Shown: positions 8,190 through 15,995, numbered from the stretch's first letter. The stretch is 24,871 bases of DNA from RGIG8368 sp045540275 (GCA_045540275.1 JAZQGX010000164.1:1-24871); one strand, 5' to 3'. Made by a program: numbers and translations. Notes: generated by a model from the sequence alone, not told the origin.

Positions 8190-8217
8190 GTAATCGGTTA
8201 GCAGTTAGCGCTCAGCG
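8190..8217 (+). repeat. Heptad array A (GTTAGCN type)
   Basis: Four 7-bp units in phase, the clearest being GTTAGCA (8197-8203) and GTTAGCG (8204-8210), flanked by GTAATCG and CTCAGCG. The array overlaps the 3' end of the regulator gene, so on the minus strand it encodes that protein's last residues, LSANC, and its stop. Confidence 0.6.
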
Positions 8218-9403
8218 ATTGGTTGCGGTAGTCACGCATTGAGATGCCGAATCTCCGCTTGAAGAGAATCTTCGGTGGCGTGAGATTTGTCCAGCCGCAG
8301 GCGGAGGTTATCTCGGAGATGGAAGCGGTTGTCTGTCTGAGACGGCGTTTAACCTCTTCGAGCCTGATGCGAAGCATCGCTTCGTAGACGCTTTCACCCT
8401 GAAGCTCCCGAAATCTCAGTTCAAGGAGCGAGCGGGATACGTTGAAACGTCGCGCCACATCATTGACGCCGATTCCTTTGCATGCTTCGTTGTTTATGTA
8501 GACGAGCACTTTTTGGATGAATTTTCCGGCTTCTGACTGCGGTACGGTGGACTCTCGGTGAACTACAGTGCGTATTCCCACGAGCCTTAAGCGCTTCTCC
8601 AACGGAATCTTGCCTCCGGAAATCATCACATTCAGAAGTTCGGCCGCAAGTCGCCCCTCGCCGATGAAATCAGGCTGGACGCTTGAAAGTTTCGGCTCTG
8701 AGTTTTCGCACAGAATGGGATCGTTGTTTACGCCGAGGATGCCAATCTCCGCGGGAATTTTGATCCCGATTTCATTGCATACGTTCGCGATCTCGAATGC
8801 GCGGTCATCGCATGCCGCGAGGAGTCCGCATGGTTTTGGTATATCTTTTAGCCATTTGGTCAATGTCTCTTTGTCCTCGATTTTATCTTGGAAATGATTT
8901 ACGTCGAACATTCGCACAATGAATCCGGCGGCGGCGAGGGTGTCTTTGAAGTTTATGCCGCGCTCTCGGCTCCAATCTTCATCGGTTCGGTAGCCAGCGT
9001 AGGCGTAGCTTTTGTAGACACCTTGCTTAAGAAGTGTTTGCGCAGCTTCTCGACCAACCGATGCTGAGTCACTTTTAACAAAGGCGATGTTCGTTTTTCT
9101 GTCTGAAATGCCTCCCCCGGAAACGTTCATGACTACTGTCGGAATGTCGGTCTCGGCGAGAACTTTGAGAGCGTCTTCGGTTCCCGGTATGCCGACTATG
9201 AATCCGTCGGCGCCGCGTTTCAGCTCGTGGCGGACGGTCCCGGCGGTGAATTCGTGCCTTGTTCTGTAGATGACGAGCTGCCAGCGGTGCCCGGCGCTTA
9301 AGTATTCGAATACGCCGTTGAGTTTGTCCTGTCCAGCGATTCCCGCCATTCGCAGCGCTGCCACTATACGGCGCGGGGATGATTTTGGAAATTTCCTTTT
9401 CAT
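8198..9403 (-). CDS. XylR-like regulator: periplasmic-binding-type sensor plus AraC HTH
   Basis: Sugar-responsive transcription regulator with the XylR architecture: an N-terminal LacI/ribose-binding-protein-like sensor (about residues 12-280) fused to a C-terminal AraC-type double helix-turn-helix (about 295-395). In the sensor, GADGFIVGIPG and GLLAACDDRAFEIANVCNEIGIKIPAEIGILGVNNDP are typical LacI/PBP elements. In the HTH domain, GVNDVARRFNVSRSLLELRFRE and ISEITSACGWTNL correspond to the two recognition helices. There is no LacI-type N-terminal HTH. Length is 401 aa. It is divergent from the GH20-MFS unit and likely controls it through sites in 9404-9597. No good Shine-Dalgarno is seen before ATG. 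Its last codons lie in heptad array A. Confidence 0.88.
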   Translation of the reverse strand: MKRKFPKSSPRRIVAALRMAGIAGQDKLNGVFEYLSAGHRWQLVIYRTRHEFTAGTVRHELKRGADGFIVGIPGTEDALKVLAETDIPTVVMNVSGGGISDRKTNIAFVKSDSASVGREAAQTLLKQGVYKSYAYAGYRTDEDWSRERGINFKDTLAAAGFIVRMFDVNHFQDKIEDKETLTKWLKDIPKPCGLLAACDDRAFEIANVCNEIGIKIPAEIGILGVNNDPILCENSEPKLSSVQPDFIGEGRLAAELLNVMISGGKIPLEKRLRLVGIRTVVHRESTVPQSEAGKFIQKVLVYINNEACKGIGVNDVARRFNVSRSLLELRFRELQGESVYEAMLRIRLEEVKRRLRQTTASISEITSACGWTNLTPPKILFKRRFGISMRDYRNQSLSANC

Positions 9404-9409
9404 GGTTGG

Positions 9410-9444
9410 CTGATGATTAGTCTTTGGTTGTTAGTCGTCAGTAT
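9410..9444 (+). repeat. Heptad array B (TTAGTCN type, degenerate)
   Basis: Five degenerate 7-bp units directly upstream of the regulator start, including TTAGTCT (9417-9423), TTGGTTG (9424-9430) and TTAGTCG (9431-9437). Units are less alike than in arrays at 13586 or 15940; it is included because phase and location match them. Confidence 0.45.
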
Positions 9445-9473
9445 ATCATGCCACGGTATATTACGGCAAAGCC

Positions 9474-9507
9474 TTTTGGTGAAAAGATAATATAATTTTG
9501 GTGTAAA
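9474..9507 (+). promoter_or_regulatory. Candidate operator: two direct repeats 22 bp apart
   Basis: TTTTGGTGAAAA (9474-9485) recurs as TTTTGGTGTAAA (9496-9507), with 11 of 12 bases equal and starts 22 bp apart. AraC-type proteins usually bind direct half-sites about two helical turns apart, just upstream of the -35 box. A good -10 match, TATACT, lies at 9536-9541 with no good -35, as expected for an activator-dependent promoter. The rest of 9447-9597 is AT-rich with no other clear signal. Confidence 0.5.
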
Positions 9508-9597
9508 AAATATTTTATTGATATGCTGCTTTTATTATACTGATGACGCATATTAGGGAGATACAGATAATTATCAAGCGCTAACGAGAGAATGCAA

Positions 9598-11127
9598 ATG
9601 AAAAATACGATTATTCTTGCTGTCTTGTCCGTAGTCGCCGTTTCGGCGTTTGCCGGAAACAAAGCGAATCCAGAAGCGATAGAACTTACGCCGATTCCCG
9701 TGCCGCGTGAGTTCAAAAGCGACATCGACAATCCTGTCGCGTTTGATTCTTCGGTTACGCTCACCGTAGACTGCCCAGATGCGAACGGCGTTAAATGGCT
9801 TGCGGCCCATTTCGCTGAATGGTACGGCAAGAATGCGCCTAAAGTTCAATCTTCAACATTCAGTTCCGGACTTTCGGACGATCTTGAGGCTTATTCCGTC
9901 GTGGCCGATGCCTCGGGCGTCAAAATCGCGGCGCGCTCTCTTGCGGGCGTCAGGTGGGCGGCGTATACGCTTAGACAGCTCGCCGTAGCCCGCCGCGGCA
10001 CGTTTAAGACGCAGGGGCGGATCCTTCCTGCGCTGTCGATTTCCGATTCGCCGCATCTCAAGTTTCGCGCGGTGCATTTGTGCTGGTTCCCCGAAGTAAG
10101 ACCGCAGCAGATGGAGCGTGCGATCCGTCTTGCGGCGCTCTTTAAGTTCAATTACGCGATTATCGAGCCTTGGGGGATGTATGAAAGCAAAAAGCATCCG
10201 TGGTGGAGTTGGCCGAATCCGAAGATGACCAAAAGTGAAATCCGCCGTCTTGTGGAAATCGGCAGAGAGCTCGGCATCACTCTGATTCCTCAGATCAACG
10301 CGTTCGGACACGCTTCGTCGTCGAGAAGCTGCACGTTGAAGCATATGGTTCTCGATATCGCACCCGAATACGAGCCCCTGTTCGAACCGGGCGGATGGAA
10401 CTGGTGTCTGACCAATACTGAAACGCAGCGTGTCCTTCGCGAACTCATCGCCGAGATGCACGAGGATTTCGGAAATCCGCCGTATTTTCATCTCGGGTGC
10501 GATGAGGCTCAGCCGCCGTCATGTCCCGAATGCCGCAAGCGTCCTTACGGCGAACTTGTCTGCGAGCATATCGCGGGGCTTGCCGATTTCGTAAAAAAAC
10601 GCGGCGCGAAGCCGATGATCTGGCACGATATGCTTCTTGAACGCGGGGATCGGCGCTGGAAGGGCTTCGTTCATTTCGGTTCGAAGACTACGGCGACTCT
10701 CGCCGACACGCTTCCGAAGGATGTCATAATCTGCGACTGGCAGTATTCCTACGGCCATATGAACGAGAAGCGTAATGATTGGCCGACTATGGAATACTTC
10801 AAGGAGAAAGGGTTTCCGGTTGCGGGATGCCCGTGGATGAACTACAACGCGATGAAGCCGATGGCGGATTATATTGCTAAAATCGGCGGCTTCGGAATCA
10901 TTGAGACGACATGGCATCATCTGCGCGGCGACGATTGGATAAAAATGTACAAGTATGCCTCCGCCGCCGCGTGGGGAACGTCGTTTCCGGCGAGACGTCC
11001 GATGTTCGATACTCCTTTCGCCATAGCCTTGCGCCTTATCGGGAACGATATGAAGACGTCTGATTATCTCGATACAGGGCATCTTAACTATCAGGTGCCG
11101 CCCGGTTGGTGGGTCGACAACAATTGA
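9598..11127 (+). CDS. GH20-like exo-beta-N-acetylhexosaminidase
   Basis: Predicted secreted family-GH20-type glycosidase that releases terminal beta-linked N-acetylhexosamines by substrate-assisted catalysis. ATG 9598 is chosen over 9592 because GAGAG is better spaced; it gives a signal peptide ending AFA before GNKA. Counting from 9592, an N-terminal alpha/beta domain (about 30-150, ending AGVRWAAYTLRQL) is the usual GH20b-like domain, and the TIM barrel follows. The catalytic pair is D304-E305 in HLGCDE (300-305), matching the family H-x-G-x-D-E. A CPECRKR motif at 311-317 right after it is not standard for GH20. Total 509 aa. It is 10 bases ahead of the MFS gene, so release and uptake are probably coupled. 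The exact substrate is inference. Confidence 0.82.
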   Translation: MKNTIILAVLSVVAVSAFAGNKANPEAIELTPIPVPREFKSDIDNPVAFDSSVTLTVDCPDANGVKWLAAHFAEWYGKNAPKVQSSTFSSGLSDDLEAYSVVADASGVKIAARSLAGVRWAAYTLRQLAVARRGTFKTQGRILPALSISDSPHLKFRAVHLCWFPEVRPQQMERAIRLAALFKFNYAIIEPWGMYESKKHPWWSWPNPKMTKSEIRRLVEIGRELGITLIPQINAFGHASSSRSCTLKHMVLDIAPEYEPLFEPGGWNWCLTNTETQRVLRELIAEMHEDFGNPPYFHLGCDEAQPPSCPECRKRPYGELVCEHIAGLADFVKKRGAKPMIWHDMLLERGDRRWKGFVHFGSKTTATLADTLPKDVIICDWQYSYGHMNEKRNDWPTMEYFKEKGFPVAGCPWMNYNAMKPMADYIAKIGGFGIIETTWHHLRGDDWIKMYKYASAAAWGTSFPARRPMFDTPFAIALRLIGNDMKTSDYLDTGHLNYQVPPGWWVDNN

Positions 11128-11137
11128 GAAATTCTCG

Positions 11138-12490
11138 ATGAAGGCTACAGAAACCGTCATGGAAAACGAGCGCTCTTATTCCGTCCGATTCCTCCTTGCG
11201 ATTGCGGGATTGGGAGGCCTCTTGTACGGTGTGGATTTCGGCGTTATCGCCGCAGCCGAGCCGTACATGAAGTCGCTTGGCGTTTACAGCGGCTCCCAGA
11301 TAAGCCATATCGTCGGAGCGGTGCTTCTCGGCGGCCTACTTTCGTCCATTACCGCCGGCTGGCTCTGCGACTTCTTCGGGCGCAAGAAGATGATTGTTGC
11401 TTCGTCGGCGATGTTTCTTCTTTCCATTCCGACAGTATGCCTTTCTCTCGAATGTTATCCTGTTCTGTTCGCCGGAAGAGTTTTTCAGGGGATGAGTGCG
11501 GGATACATGGCGGTTGTCATGCCGATGTATTTGACTGAGACCTTGCCTGCCGATATACGCGGGCGCGGCACCGGGATATTCCAGTTCTGTCTCGGGCTCG
11601 GTCTTGTCGTCGCGGCCGGAGCGGGGTGTCTTATTGCGATGTATTACGGAGCATCCGACAGCGCGAACATCGACGCCGCGGGAAAAACTGCCGCGTGGAG
11701 CGCAAATTTCTGGTGGACGATGATTCCCGTGGCGGTTCTTTTTTTCGGAAGTTTTTCGCTTCCGGAAAGCCCCGTCTGGCTCTCGGGCGGCCATAAAAAG
11801 GCTAAAGATTCCTCTTCCGTCAAACGCGAAGACGGCTCTCTTCTTCAGCGCCGCTATGTCGTTCCTTTTCTTCTGGCCGTCACCGTTCTTACATTGAACA
11901 AGACTACCGGCATGAGCTCCTTTACGAGCTATCTCGTTTCGATACTTCAGGGTTCGGGTCTCGACGGAATGGCCGCGAATTGGGGGCAGCTTGCCGTCAA
12001 GACGTCCAATATGCTTTTTACCATAGCATCGGCGGCTCTCATAGATCGCGTAGGGCGCGTAAGGCTTCTCAAACTCGGTACCGGCGGTATGGCGCTCTTT
12101 CTCGGGGTTATCGCGTCGATATTCCTGTCGGTGGAGCGCTTCGGCGTGGAGGCGACGAATTTTACAGGCTCTCTTATGCTTGTCTCGTTCATCTTTATGC
12201 AGGCGTTTTATGCGCTCGGTCCCGGGATTTGCGTGTGGCTCGTTCTCTCCGAACTGATGCCTACGCGCATTCGCGCCAACGGAATGGCTTGCGCGCTTTT
12301 TATGAATCAGCTCGTCGCCTGGGGGCTCGCTTCCTGGTTCCGCCCATGGATCGAGGCATGGGGCTGGTCTTCAATGTTTTTCTTCTTCGCGGCGAACGGA
12401 GCACTCTATTTCATTGTATCATTCTTTATTCCTGAAACGAAAGGTAAACCGGTAGAGGAGCTTGAACACCTCTTCGATAAAAATAAATAA
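11138..12490 (+). CDS. MFS sugar porter family transporter
   Basis: Inner-membrane proton-coupled or facilitative sugar transporter of the major facilitator superfamily, sugar porter branch (XylE/GalP/AraE type). Branch signatures are in order: GGLLYGVDFGVI in helix 1 (26-37), D78-FFGRKK between helices 2 and 3, GRVFQG and PMYLTETLPADIRGR (about 113-143), PESP at 209-212, DRVGR in the second half, and PETKG before the C-terminal tail. Twelve hydrophobic segments fit in 450 aa. ATG at 11159 is an alternative start; neither has a clear Shine-Dalgarno. With only 10 bases after GH20 it is very likely in the same transcript and imports what that enzyme releases, though the sugar is unknown. Confidence 0.9.
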   Translation: MKATETVMENERSYSVRFLLAIAGLGGLLYGVDFGVIAAAEPYMKSLGVYSGSQISHIVGAVLLGGLLSSITAGWLCDFFGRKKMIVASSAMFLLSIPTVCLSLECYPVLFAGRVFQGMSAGYMAVVMPMYLTETLPADIRGRGTGIFQFCLGLGLVVAAGAGCLIAMYYGASDSANIDAAGKTAAWSANFWWTMIPVAVLFFGSFSLPESPVWLSGGHKKAKDSSSVKREDGSLLQRRYVVPFLLAVTVLTLNKTTGMSSFTSYLVSILQGSGLDGMAANWGQLAVKTSNMLFTIASAALIDRVGRVRLLKLGTGGMALFLGVIASIFLSVERFGVEATNFTGSLMLVSFIFMQAFYALGPGICVWLVLSELMPTRIRANGMACALFMNQLVAWGLASWFRPWIEAWGWSSMFFFFAANGALYFIVSFFIPETKGKPVEELEHLFDKNK

Positions 12491-12512
12491 TCTAAATTTT
12501 TAATCGGCACGT

Positions 12513-12528
12513 GAGGACACGCGTCCTC
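12513..12528 (+). other. Short hairpin after the transporter gene
   Basis: GAGGAC (12513-12518) pairs with GTCCTC (12523-12528) around an ACGC loop. There is no T run after it, so it is not a standard rho-independent terminator. It may be an RNA stabilising or attenuating structure between the two genes. Confidence 0.4.
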
Positions 12529-12534
12529 CTTGGC

Positions 12535-12562
12535 TTCTAACCCCTAACCCCAACCCCCGAAC
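12535..12562 (+). repeat. Heptad array C (CCCTAAC type)
   Basis: Four C-rich 7-bp units, including CCCTAAC (12542-12548) and CCCGAAC (12556-12562), ending four bases before the ATG of the next gene. On the minus strand the unit reads GTTAGGG, like the GTTAGCN units of array A. No Shine-Dalgarno is found between it and the ATG. Confidence 0.6.
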
Positions 12563-12566
12563 AACT

Positions 12567-13592
12567 ATGATCACACAAACATCCATCAGTTACTACGGTC
12601 TTAACTACGTCGAACACGCCGAGGCGGACTTCAAGGAAATGAAGGCGCACGGAGTTACGCAGGTGATTCTCGCCGTAACGGAATTCGACTTCGATTTCTG
12701 GCGCCCGAACATCCCCGCTATCGTCGCCAAGGCGCACGAACTAGGTCTTCGCGTTCTTATCGATCCGTGGGGCAACGGCAAATACTTCGGCGGCGAGCAG
12801 GTCTCGAAGTTCCTTCAGGACAATGTCGAGAACCGCCAGGTTTCGGCGCTCACGGGCGAAAAGCTTCCCTACGCCTGTTTCAATACCAACAGCTACCGCG
12901 ACTACTTCAAGAATTTTTGCGTAACGCTCGCTCGCGAATGCAAGCCCGACGGATTTTTCTGGGATGAGCCGCACTATGCTTTCCCGAAGGGCATCGCGTC
13001 GATTACGGGCGGCGTGGCCGACGACTGGACATGCTACTGCCCCGTCTGCCGCAAGCGCTTCGAGGACTACTACGGCTATCCGATGCCGCGCTATATGACG
13101 AACGACGTCAAGCTCTTCCGCTGGCGCGAGGCGCTCGTTGTTCTTTCCGACACGTCAAAGGCTTTGAAGGAGCTTGATCCCAATCTCGAAATTACCTGCT
13201 GCGTACACGCCACGCAGAACGGCTACTACGTAAGCGAATACCGCGGCTACGATAACTGGGATATGGTTGGCGAGTGCCCCTACTTCGATGTCTTTTCGAC
13301 AACTATCGTCAACTGGGCGCTCCCCGAAGATTTCTACCGCGACATCACCGAGCGTACCGTCGCCATCGCCAAGAAGTACGGCAAGAAGTCCGAACGCTGG
13401 CTCATGGGCTACTACAAGCAGCCCAAGGATTGGAAGCAGGTCGACAAGTGGGTCGATATCGCGCGTGAAGCGGGTGTTGACCGCCTCGCCGCGTGGACGT
13501 ATCGCGGTGGCTTCGGTACGGTCGTCGGAGCGCCAGACGCGCTTAAGCTCTGGGACACAATCGGCGAGAATTACAAGAGAGTGATTAGCTGA
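12567..13592 (+). CDS. Putative TIM-barrel glycoside hydrolase-like protein
   Basis: I do not recognise an exact family. The 341-aa protein has no signal peptide or membrane segment, so it is probably cytosolic. Its layout suggests a (beta/alpha)8 barrel: strand-like HGVTQVILAVTEF, LGLRVLIDPWG, PDGFFWDEP and LEITCCVHA, spaced by amphipathic helices. The DE in FFWDEPHYA (about residues 132-135) is placed like a glycosidase acid/base. A likely metal knuckle, CYCPVCRKRFEDYYG, follows some 25 residues later and resembles the CPECRKR after the GH20 catalytic pair. Many strands end in Trp or aromatic residues, as in sugar-binding barrels. It lies in the sugar island between MFS and SIS genes, and its stop falls inside array D. 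A hydrolase on an imported oligosaccharide is inference. Confidence 0.6.
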   Translation: MITQTSISYYGLNYVEHAEADFKEMKAHGVTQVILAVTEFDFDFWRPNIPAIVAKAHELGLRVLIDPWGNGKYFGGEQVSKFLQDNVENRQVSALTGEKLPYACFNTNSYRDYFKNFCVTLARECKPDGFFWDEPHYAFPKGIASITGGVADDWTCYCPVCRKRFEDYYGYPMPRYMTNDVKLFRWREALVVLSDTSKALKELDPNLEITCCVHATQNGYYVSEYRGYDNWDMVGECPYFDVFSTTIVNWALPEDFYRDITERTVAIAKKYGKKSERWLMGYYKQPKDWKQVDKWVDIAREAGVDRLAAWTYRGGFGTVVGAPDALKLWDTIGENYKRVIS

Positions 13593-13634
13593 GAGCTGAG
13601 AGCTGAGAGCAGAGAGCTTGGAGCTGGTAGGAGT
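13586..13634 (+). repeat. Heptad array D (GAGCTGA type)
   Basis: Seven 7-bp units in phase: TAGCTGA, then GAGCTGA twice, GAGCAGA, GAGCTTG, GAGCTGG and TAGGAGT. The first unit contains the TGA stop of the upstream gene, and the last supplies AGGAG as the ribosome site of the SIS gene at 13640. Phase is unbroken throughout. Confidence 0.88.
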
Positions 13635-13639
13635 TAGAT

Positions 13640-14341
13640 ATGAAAGAATATCTTGATAATGTAAGTAGCATACTTAATAAGATCGAGGCGGAGGAGGGCA
13701 AAGCGCTCTCGGCCGCTTCCGATGCCGTAGCCGACGCCATCTGCGGCGACAAGCTTATTTACGTTTTCGGCTGCGGCCACTCGCATCTTGTGGCGCTTGA
13801 TACTTTCTATCGTGCGGGCGGACTCGCCTGCGTTTCCGCGCTTCTCGATGAAGACCTTATGCTTCACGACGGCGCCGCGAAATCAAGCCGCATGGAGAAG
13901 ATGCCCGGAATCGGCACGGAGGTGTTTCGCCGCCACGCGGTGAAGCCGGGCGATGTCGTCGTGATAATTTCCGCGAGCGGAAAGAACGCCGCTCCCGTCG
14001 AAGTTCTTCGTGCGGCGAAGGCGGCGGGAGTCAAGACGGTCGCGATCTCGTCGTCCGAATATCGCACGAAAGGCGGCGTTCTTCTTGATGAGGCGGATAT
14101 CGGCATCGACAGCAAGGTCGCCTACGGCGATGCGGTTATCCCTGTAGGCGATGCGTTTATGGGCGGAATGTCCACTATGGCCGGGCTGTTCATCCTCAAT
14201 TCTATGCTGATCGAGGGATCGCGCAAGGCGCTCGAGCGCGGCACGGTTCCGCCGATCTACAGAAGCGGTAACGTTGAGGGCGGCACCGCCGGCAACGCGC
14301 TTCTTGAATCGCGTTATTTCGACCGTATAAAAAGGTTGTAG
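13640..14341 (+). CDS. SIS-domain sugar isomerase-like protein (UPF0309 type)
   Basis: Cytosolic sugar-isomerase (SIS) domain protein, most like the UPF0309 group of uncharacterised SIS proteins. SIS features are clear: IYVFGCGHSHLVALDTFYRAGGLA as the first phosphosugar loop, and VVIISASGKNAAPVEVLRAAKAAGVKTVAISSS as the second Ser-rich loop. Such domains bind phosphosugars and isomerise, deaminate or sense them. Length is 233 aa. AGGAG from heptad array D is seven bases before ATG. The PfkB kinase gene begins two bases after its stop, so the two are translationally coupled and probably act on the same phosphorylated sugar. The exact reaction is unknown. Confidence 0.82.
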   Translation: MKEYLDNVSSILNKIEAEEGKALSAASDAVADAICGDKLIYVFGCGHSHLVALDTFYRAGGLACVSALLDEDLMLHDGAAKSSRMEKMPGIGTEVFRRHAVKPGDVVVIISASGKNAAPVEVLRAAKAAGVKTVAISSSEYRTKGGVLLDEADIGIDSKVAYGDAVIPVGDAFMGGMSTMAGLFILNSMLIEGSRKALERGTVPPIYRSGNVEGGTAGNALLESRYFDRIKRL

Positions 14342-14343
14342 CC

Positions 14344-15168
14344 ATGGCAAAAGTCGTAGTGATAGGTGCGGTCGGAAAATCCGTCTCGATGGATGTCGAC
14401 AAATTCCATGTCGGCGGCGAGACGATTTTCGCGAAAAACGCGCATGGAGAATTCGGCGGCAAGGGCTTCAACCGCGCCGTCGCTTCCGCGCGACAGAATG
14501 TCGAAACCGTCTTTATCGCCGCCTGCGGAGCGGAGGACGCTTCCGCCATCGAGTCTCTTTTCGAGGCTGAAGGCGCGTGCGCCATACTCGTCAAGCGCGA
14601 GGGCGAGCAGTCTGATTTCGCCTCGATCATAACGGACGCCGTCGGAACGACTCATGTGACTGTCTTTCAGGGCGCGGCGCTGAGGGTGGAGGATGTAGCT
14701 TCCTTTTCCGAAGAGATCGCTTCCGCTTCAATACTCGTTCTCGATAACGAAATACCTGAAGAGGTCAATGTGGCGGCGGCCGAGATTGCTTCGGCGCATG
14801 GAGTAAAAATCATTCTCAATCCCGCGCCTTACCGTCCGCTCGGCGAGCGGATGAAGGAGCTTGTCGATATTTACACCCCGAACGAATTTGAGACCGAAGG
14901 GCTTGAAAGCGTTCGCGGCGAAGTCGTGGGAACGCTCGGCGCGAAGGGCTGCGTAATCCGCTCCTCCGGTGTCGTGGTCCCTCCTGTCGATCACGGCAAG
15001 AGCGTCGATACGACAGGCGCAGGAGATACGTTCAATGGCGTTCTCGCCGCTCGCCTTGCCGAAGGCGAGGCGCTTGAGGCGGCCTGTCTTGCGGCAAACG
15101 ATGCCGCCGGATACGAAGTAACGGTTCGTTACGTTCTTCCGGCGATTCCTCGGAGAAACAAAGTTTGA
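14344..15168 (+). CDS. PfkB-family carbohydrate kinase (ribokinase-like)
   Basis: ATP-dependent sugar kinase of the ribokinase/PfkB family, cytosolic. The N-terminal substrate loop GGKGFNRAVASA (38-49) matches the ribokinase GGKGANQAVAAA pattern, and the C-terminal signature DTTGAGDTF (222-230) carries the anion hole and the catalytic Asp228. At 274 aa it is shorter than E. coli ribokinase, with a tight lid region, but all key elements are present. It lies two bases after the SIS gene and 20 bases before the unknown gene at 15189, so the three look like one operon. It probably phosphorylates the sugar freed by the GH20/MFS part of the island; whether that is a pentose, nucleoside or hexosamine cannot be told. 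Confidence 0.9.
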   Translation: MAKVVVIGAVGKSVSMDVDKFHVGGETIFAKNAHGEFGGKGFNRAVASARQNVETVFIAACGAEDASAIESLFEAEGACAILVKREGEQSDFASIITDAVGTTHVTVFQGAALRVEDVASFSEEIASASILVLDNEIPEEVNVAAAEIASAHGVKIILNPAPYRPLGERMKELVDIYTPNEFETEGLESVRGEVVGTLGAKGCVIRSSGVVVPPVDHGKSVDTTGAGDTFNGVLAARLAEGEALEAACLAANDAAGYEVTVRYVLPAIPRRNKV

Positions 15169-15188
15169 TAAGCTAAAAGGAATAAAAA

Positions 15189-15941
15189 ATGAACCTGAAA
15201 AAGATGAACAAAGGGCTCGACTTCCTGCGCGACAAATACGGCGCGGCGAAGGGCGAGATAACAGTTAAGGAAGGGCACTGCTTCGTCGGTGCGGTGCCGC
15301 TTCTTCCCGGTCGCATGGAGCGTAAAATCGTCGAGCTCAAGAAGATGACGGAGAACGGAACGCTTGAAGGCGTATCCACGCTCCGATTCGCCGCATTTGT
15401 TCCGAAGGGTGCGGATATTAAGGAAGTCCTCGCCAAGGAGCTTGATCTCGCCGCCTATCTCGGAGCGTCGGACGTCGTGCGCGTCATGGCGGCCGGTAAC
15501 GGCGAGGCGATTAACGTTCTTGCGAAGCTCGCCAACGACGTGAACGTTTCGGTGGAGGTCGCGGCTTCTCTTCCCAAGGGCGAGAGCGCGTTCGATCGCC
15601 ACGAAATCATCGCCAAGCGCGGAGTCGCCTGCGATCAGGCGGTCGATACCCATACGCCTCACGCTTCCATCCGCTGCTACGGAGCGAAAGGCTCCGTTGA
15701 GTATACGGATGTCGATACGGAACTTTTCGGGCTTCCCTACGATGAAATCTGGAACGTTCGCGCGGCGTTCGCGCTTCTTCAGAAGCGCGCCGACGCAAAG
15801 GTCTGGAAATCGGCGTGGGCCAAGGCCGTAAAGGCGGCGGATCTCGCGTTTAAGGCCGATAAGGCGAAGGCGGCGAAAACGATAGCCGTCAAGAAGGGCC
15901 TCGACACCAACCAGTCGATAAAGGTGGCTGAGGTGAGGTAG
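15189..15941 (+). CDS. Uncharacterised protein, Ala/Lys-rich C-terminus
   Basis: I do not recognise this 250-aa protein. It is probably cytosolic: there is no signal peptide or transmembrane segment. Residues 1-180 show alternating strands and helices with conserved-looking pieces (VSTLRFAAFVPKGADI, DVVRVMAAGNGEAINVLAKLAND, DTHTPHASIRCYG). These would fit an alpha/beta barrel or sugar-phosphate isomerase/epimerase-like fold, but no catalytic set can be assigned. Residues 200-240 are rich in Ala and Lys (KAVKAADLAFKADKAKAAK), likely one long helix. AAAGGA precedes ATG, and it follows the kinase by 20 bases, which ties it to phosphosugar metabolism by context only. Its TAG stop lies in the first unit of heptad array E. 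Confidence 0.75.
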   Translation: MNLKKMNKGLDFLRDKYGAAKGEITVKEGHCFVGAVPLLPGRMERKIVELKKMTENGTLEGVSTLRFAAFVPKGADIKEVLAKELDLAAYLGASDVVRVMAAGNGEAINVLAKLANDVNVSVEVAASLPKGESAFDRHEIIAKRGVACDQAVDTHTPHASIRCYGAKGSVEYTDVDTELFGLPYDEIWNVRAAFALLQKRADAKVWKSAWAKAVKAADLAFKADKAKAAKTIAVKKGLDTNQSIKVAEVR

Positions 15942-15995
15942 CTTGGAGCTTTGAGCTTGGAGCTTGGAGCTTTGAGCTTGGAGAGTGGAGGTTGA
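15940..15995 (+). repeat. Heptad array E (AGCTTGG type), left side of the 4HB gene
   Basis: Eight 7-bp units without gap: AGCTTGG and AGCTTTG alternate six times, then AGAGTGG and AGGTTGA. The array starts inside the stop codon of the upstream gene and ends exactly at the ATG of the four-helix-bundle gene (15996). The last two units form TGGAGG, which can serve as its ribosome site. Confidence 0.93.

Noticed and set aside
12513..12528. Hairpin as a rho-independent terminator
   Set aside because: The stem is only 6 bp and no T run follows.
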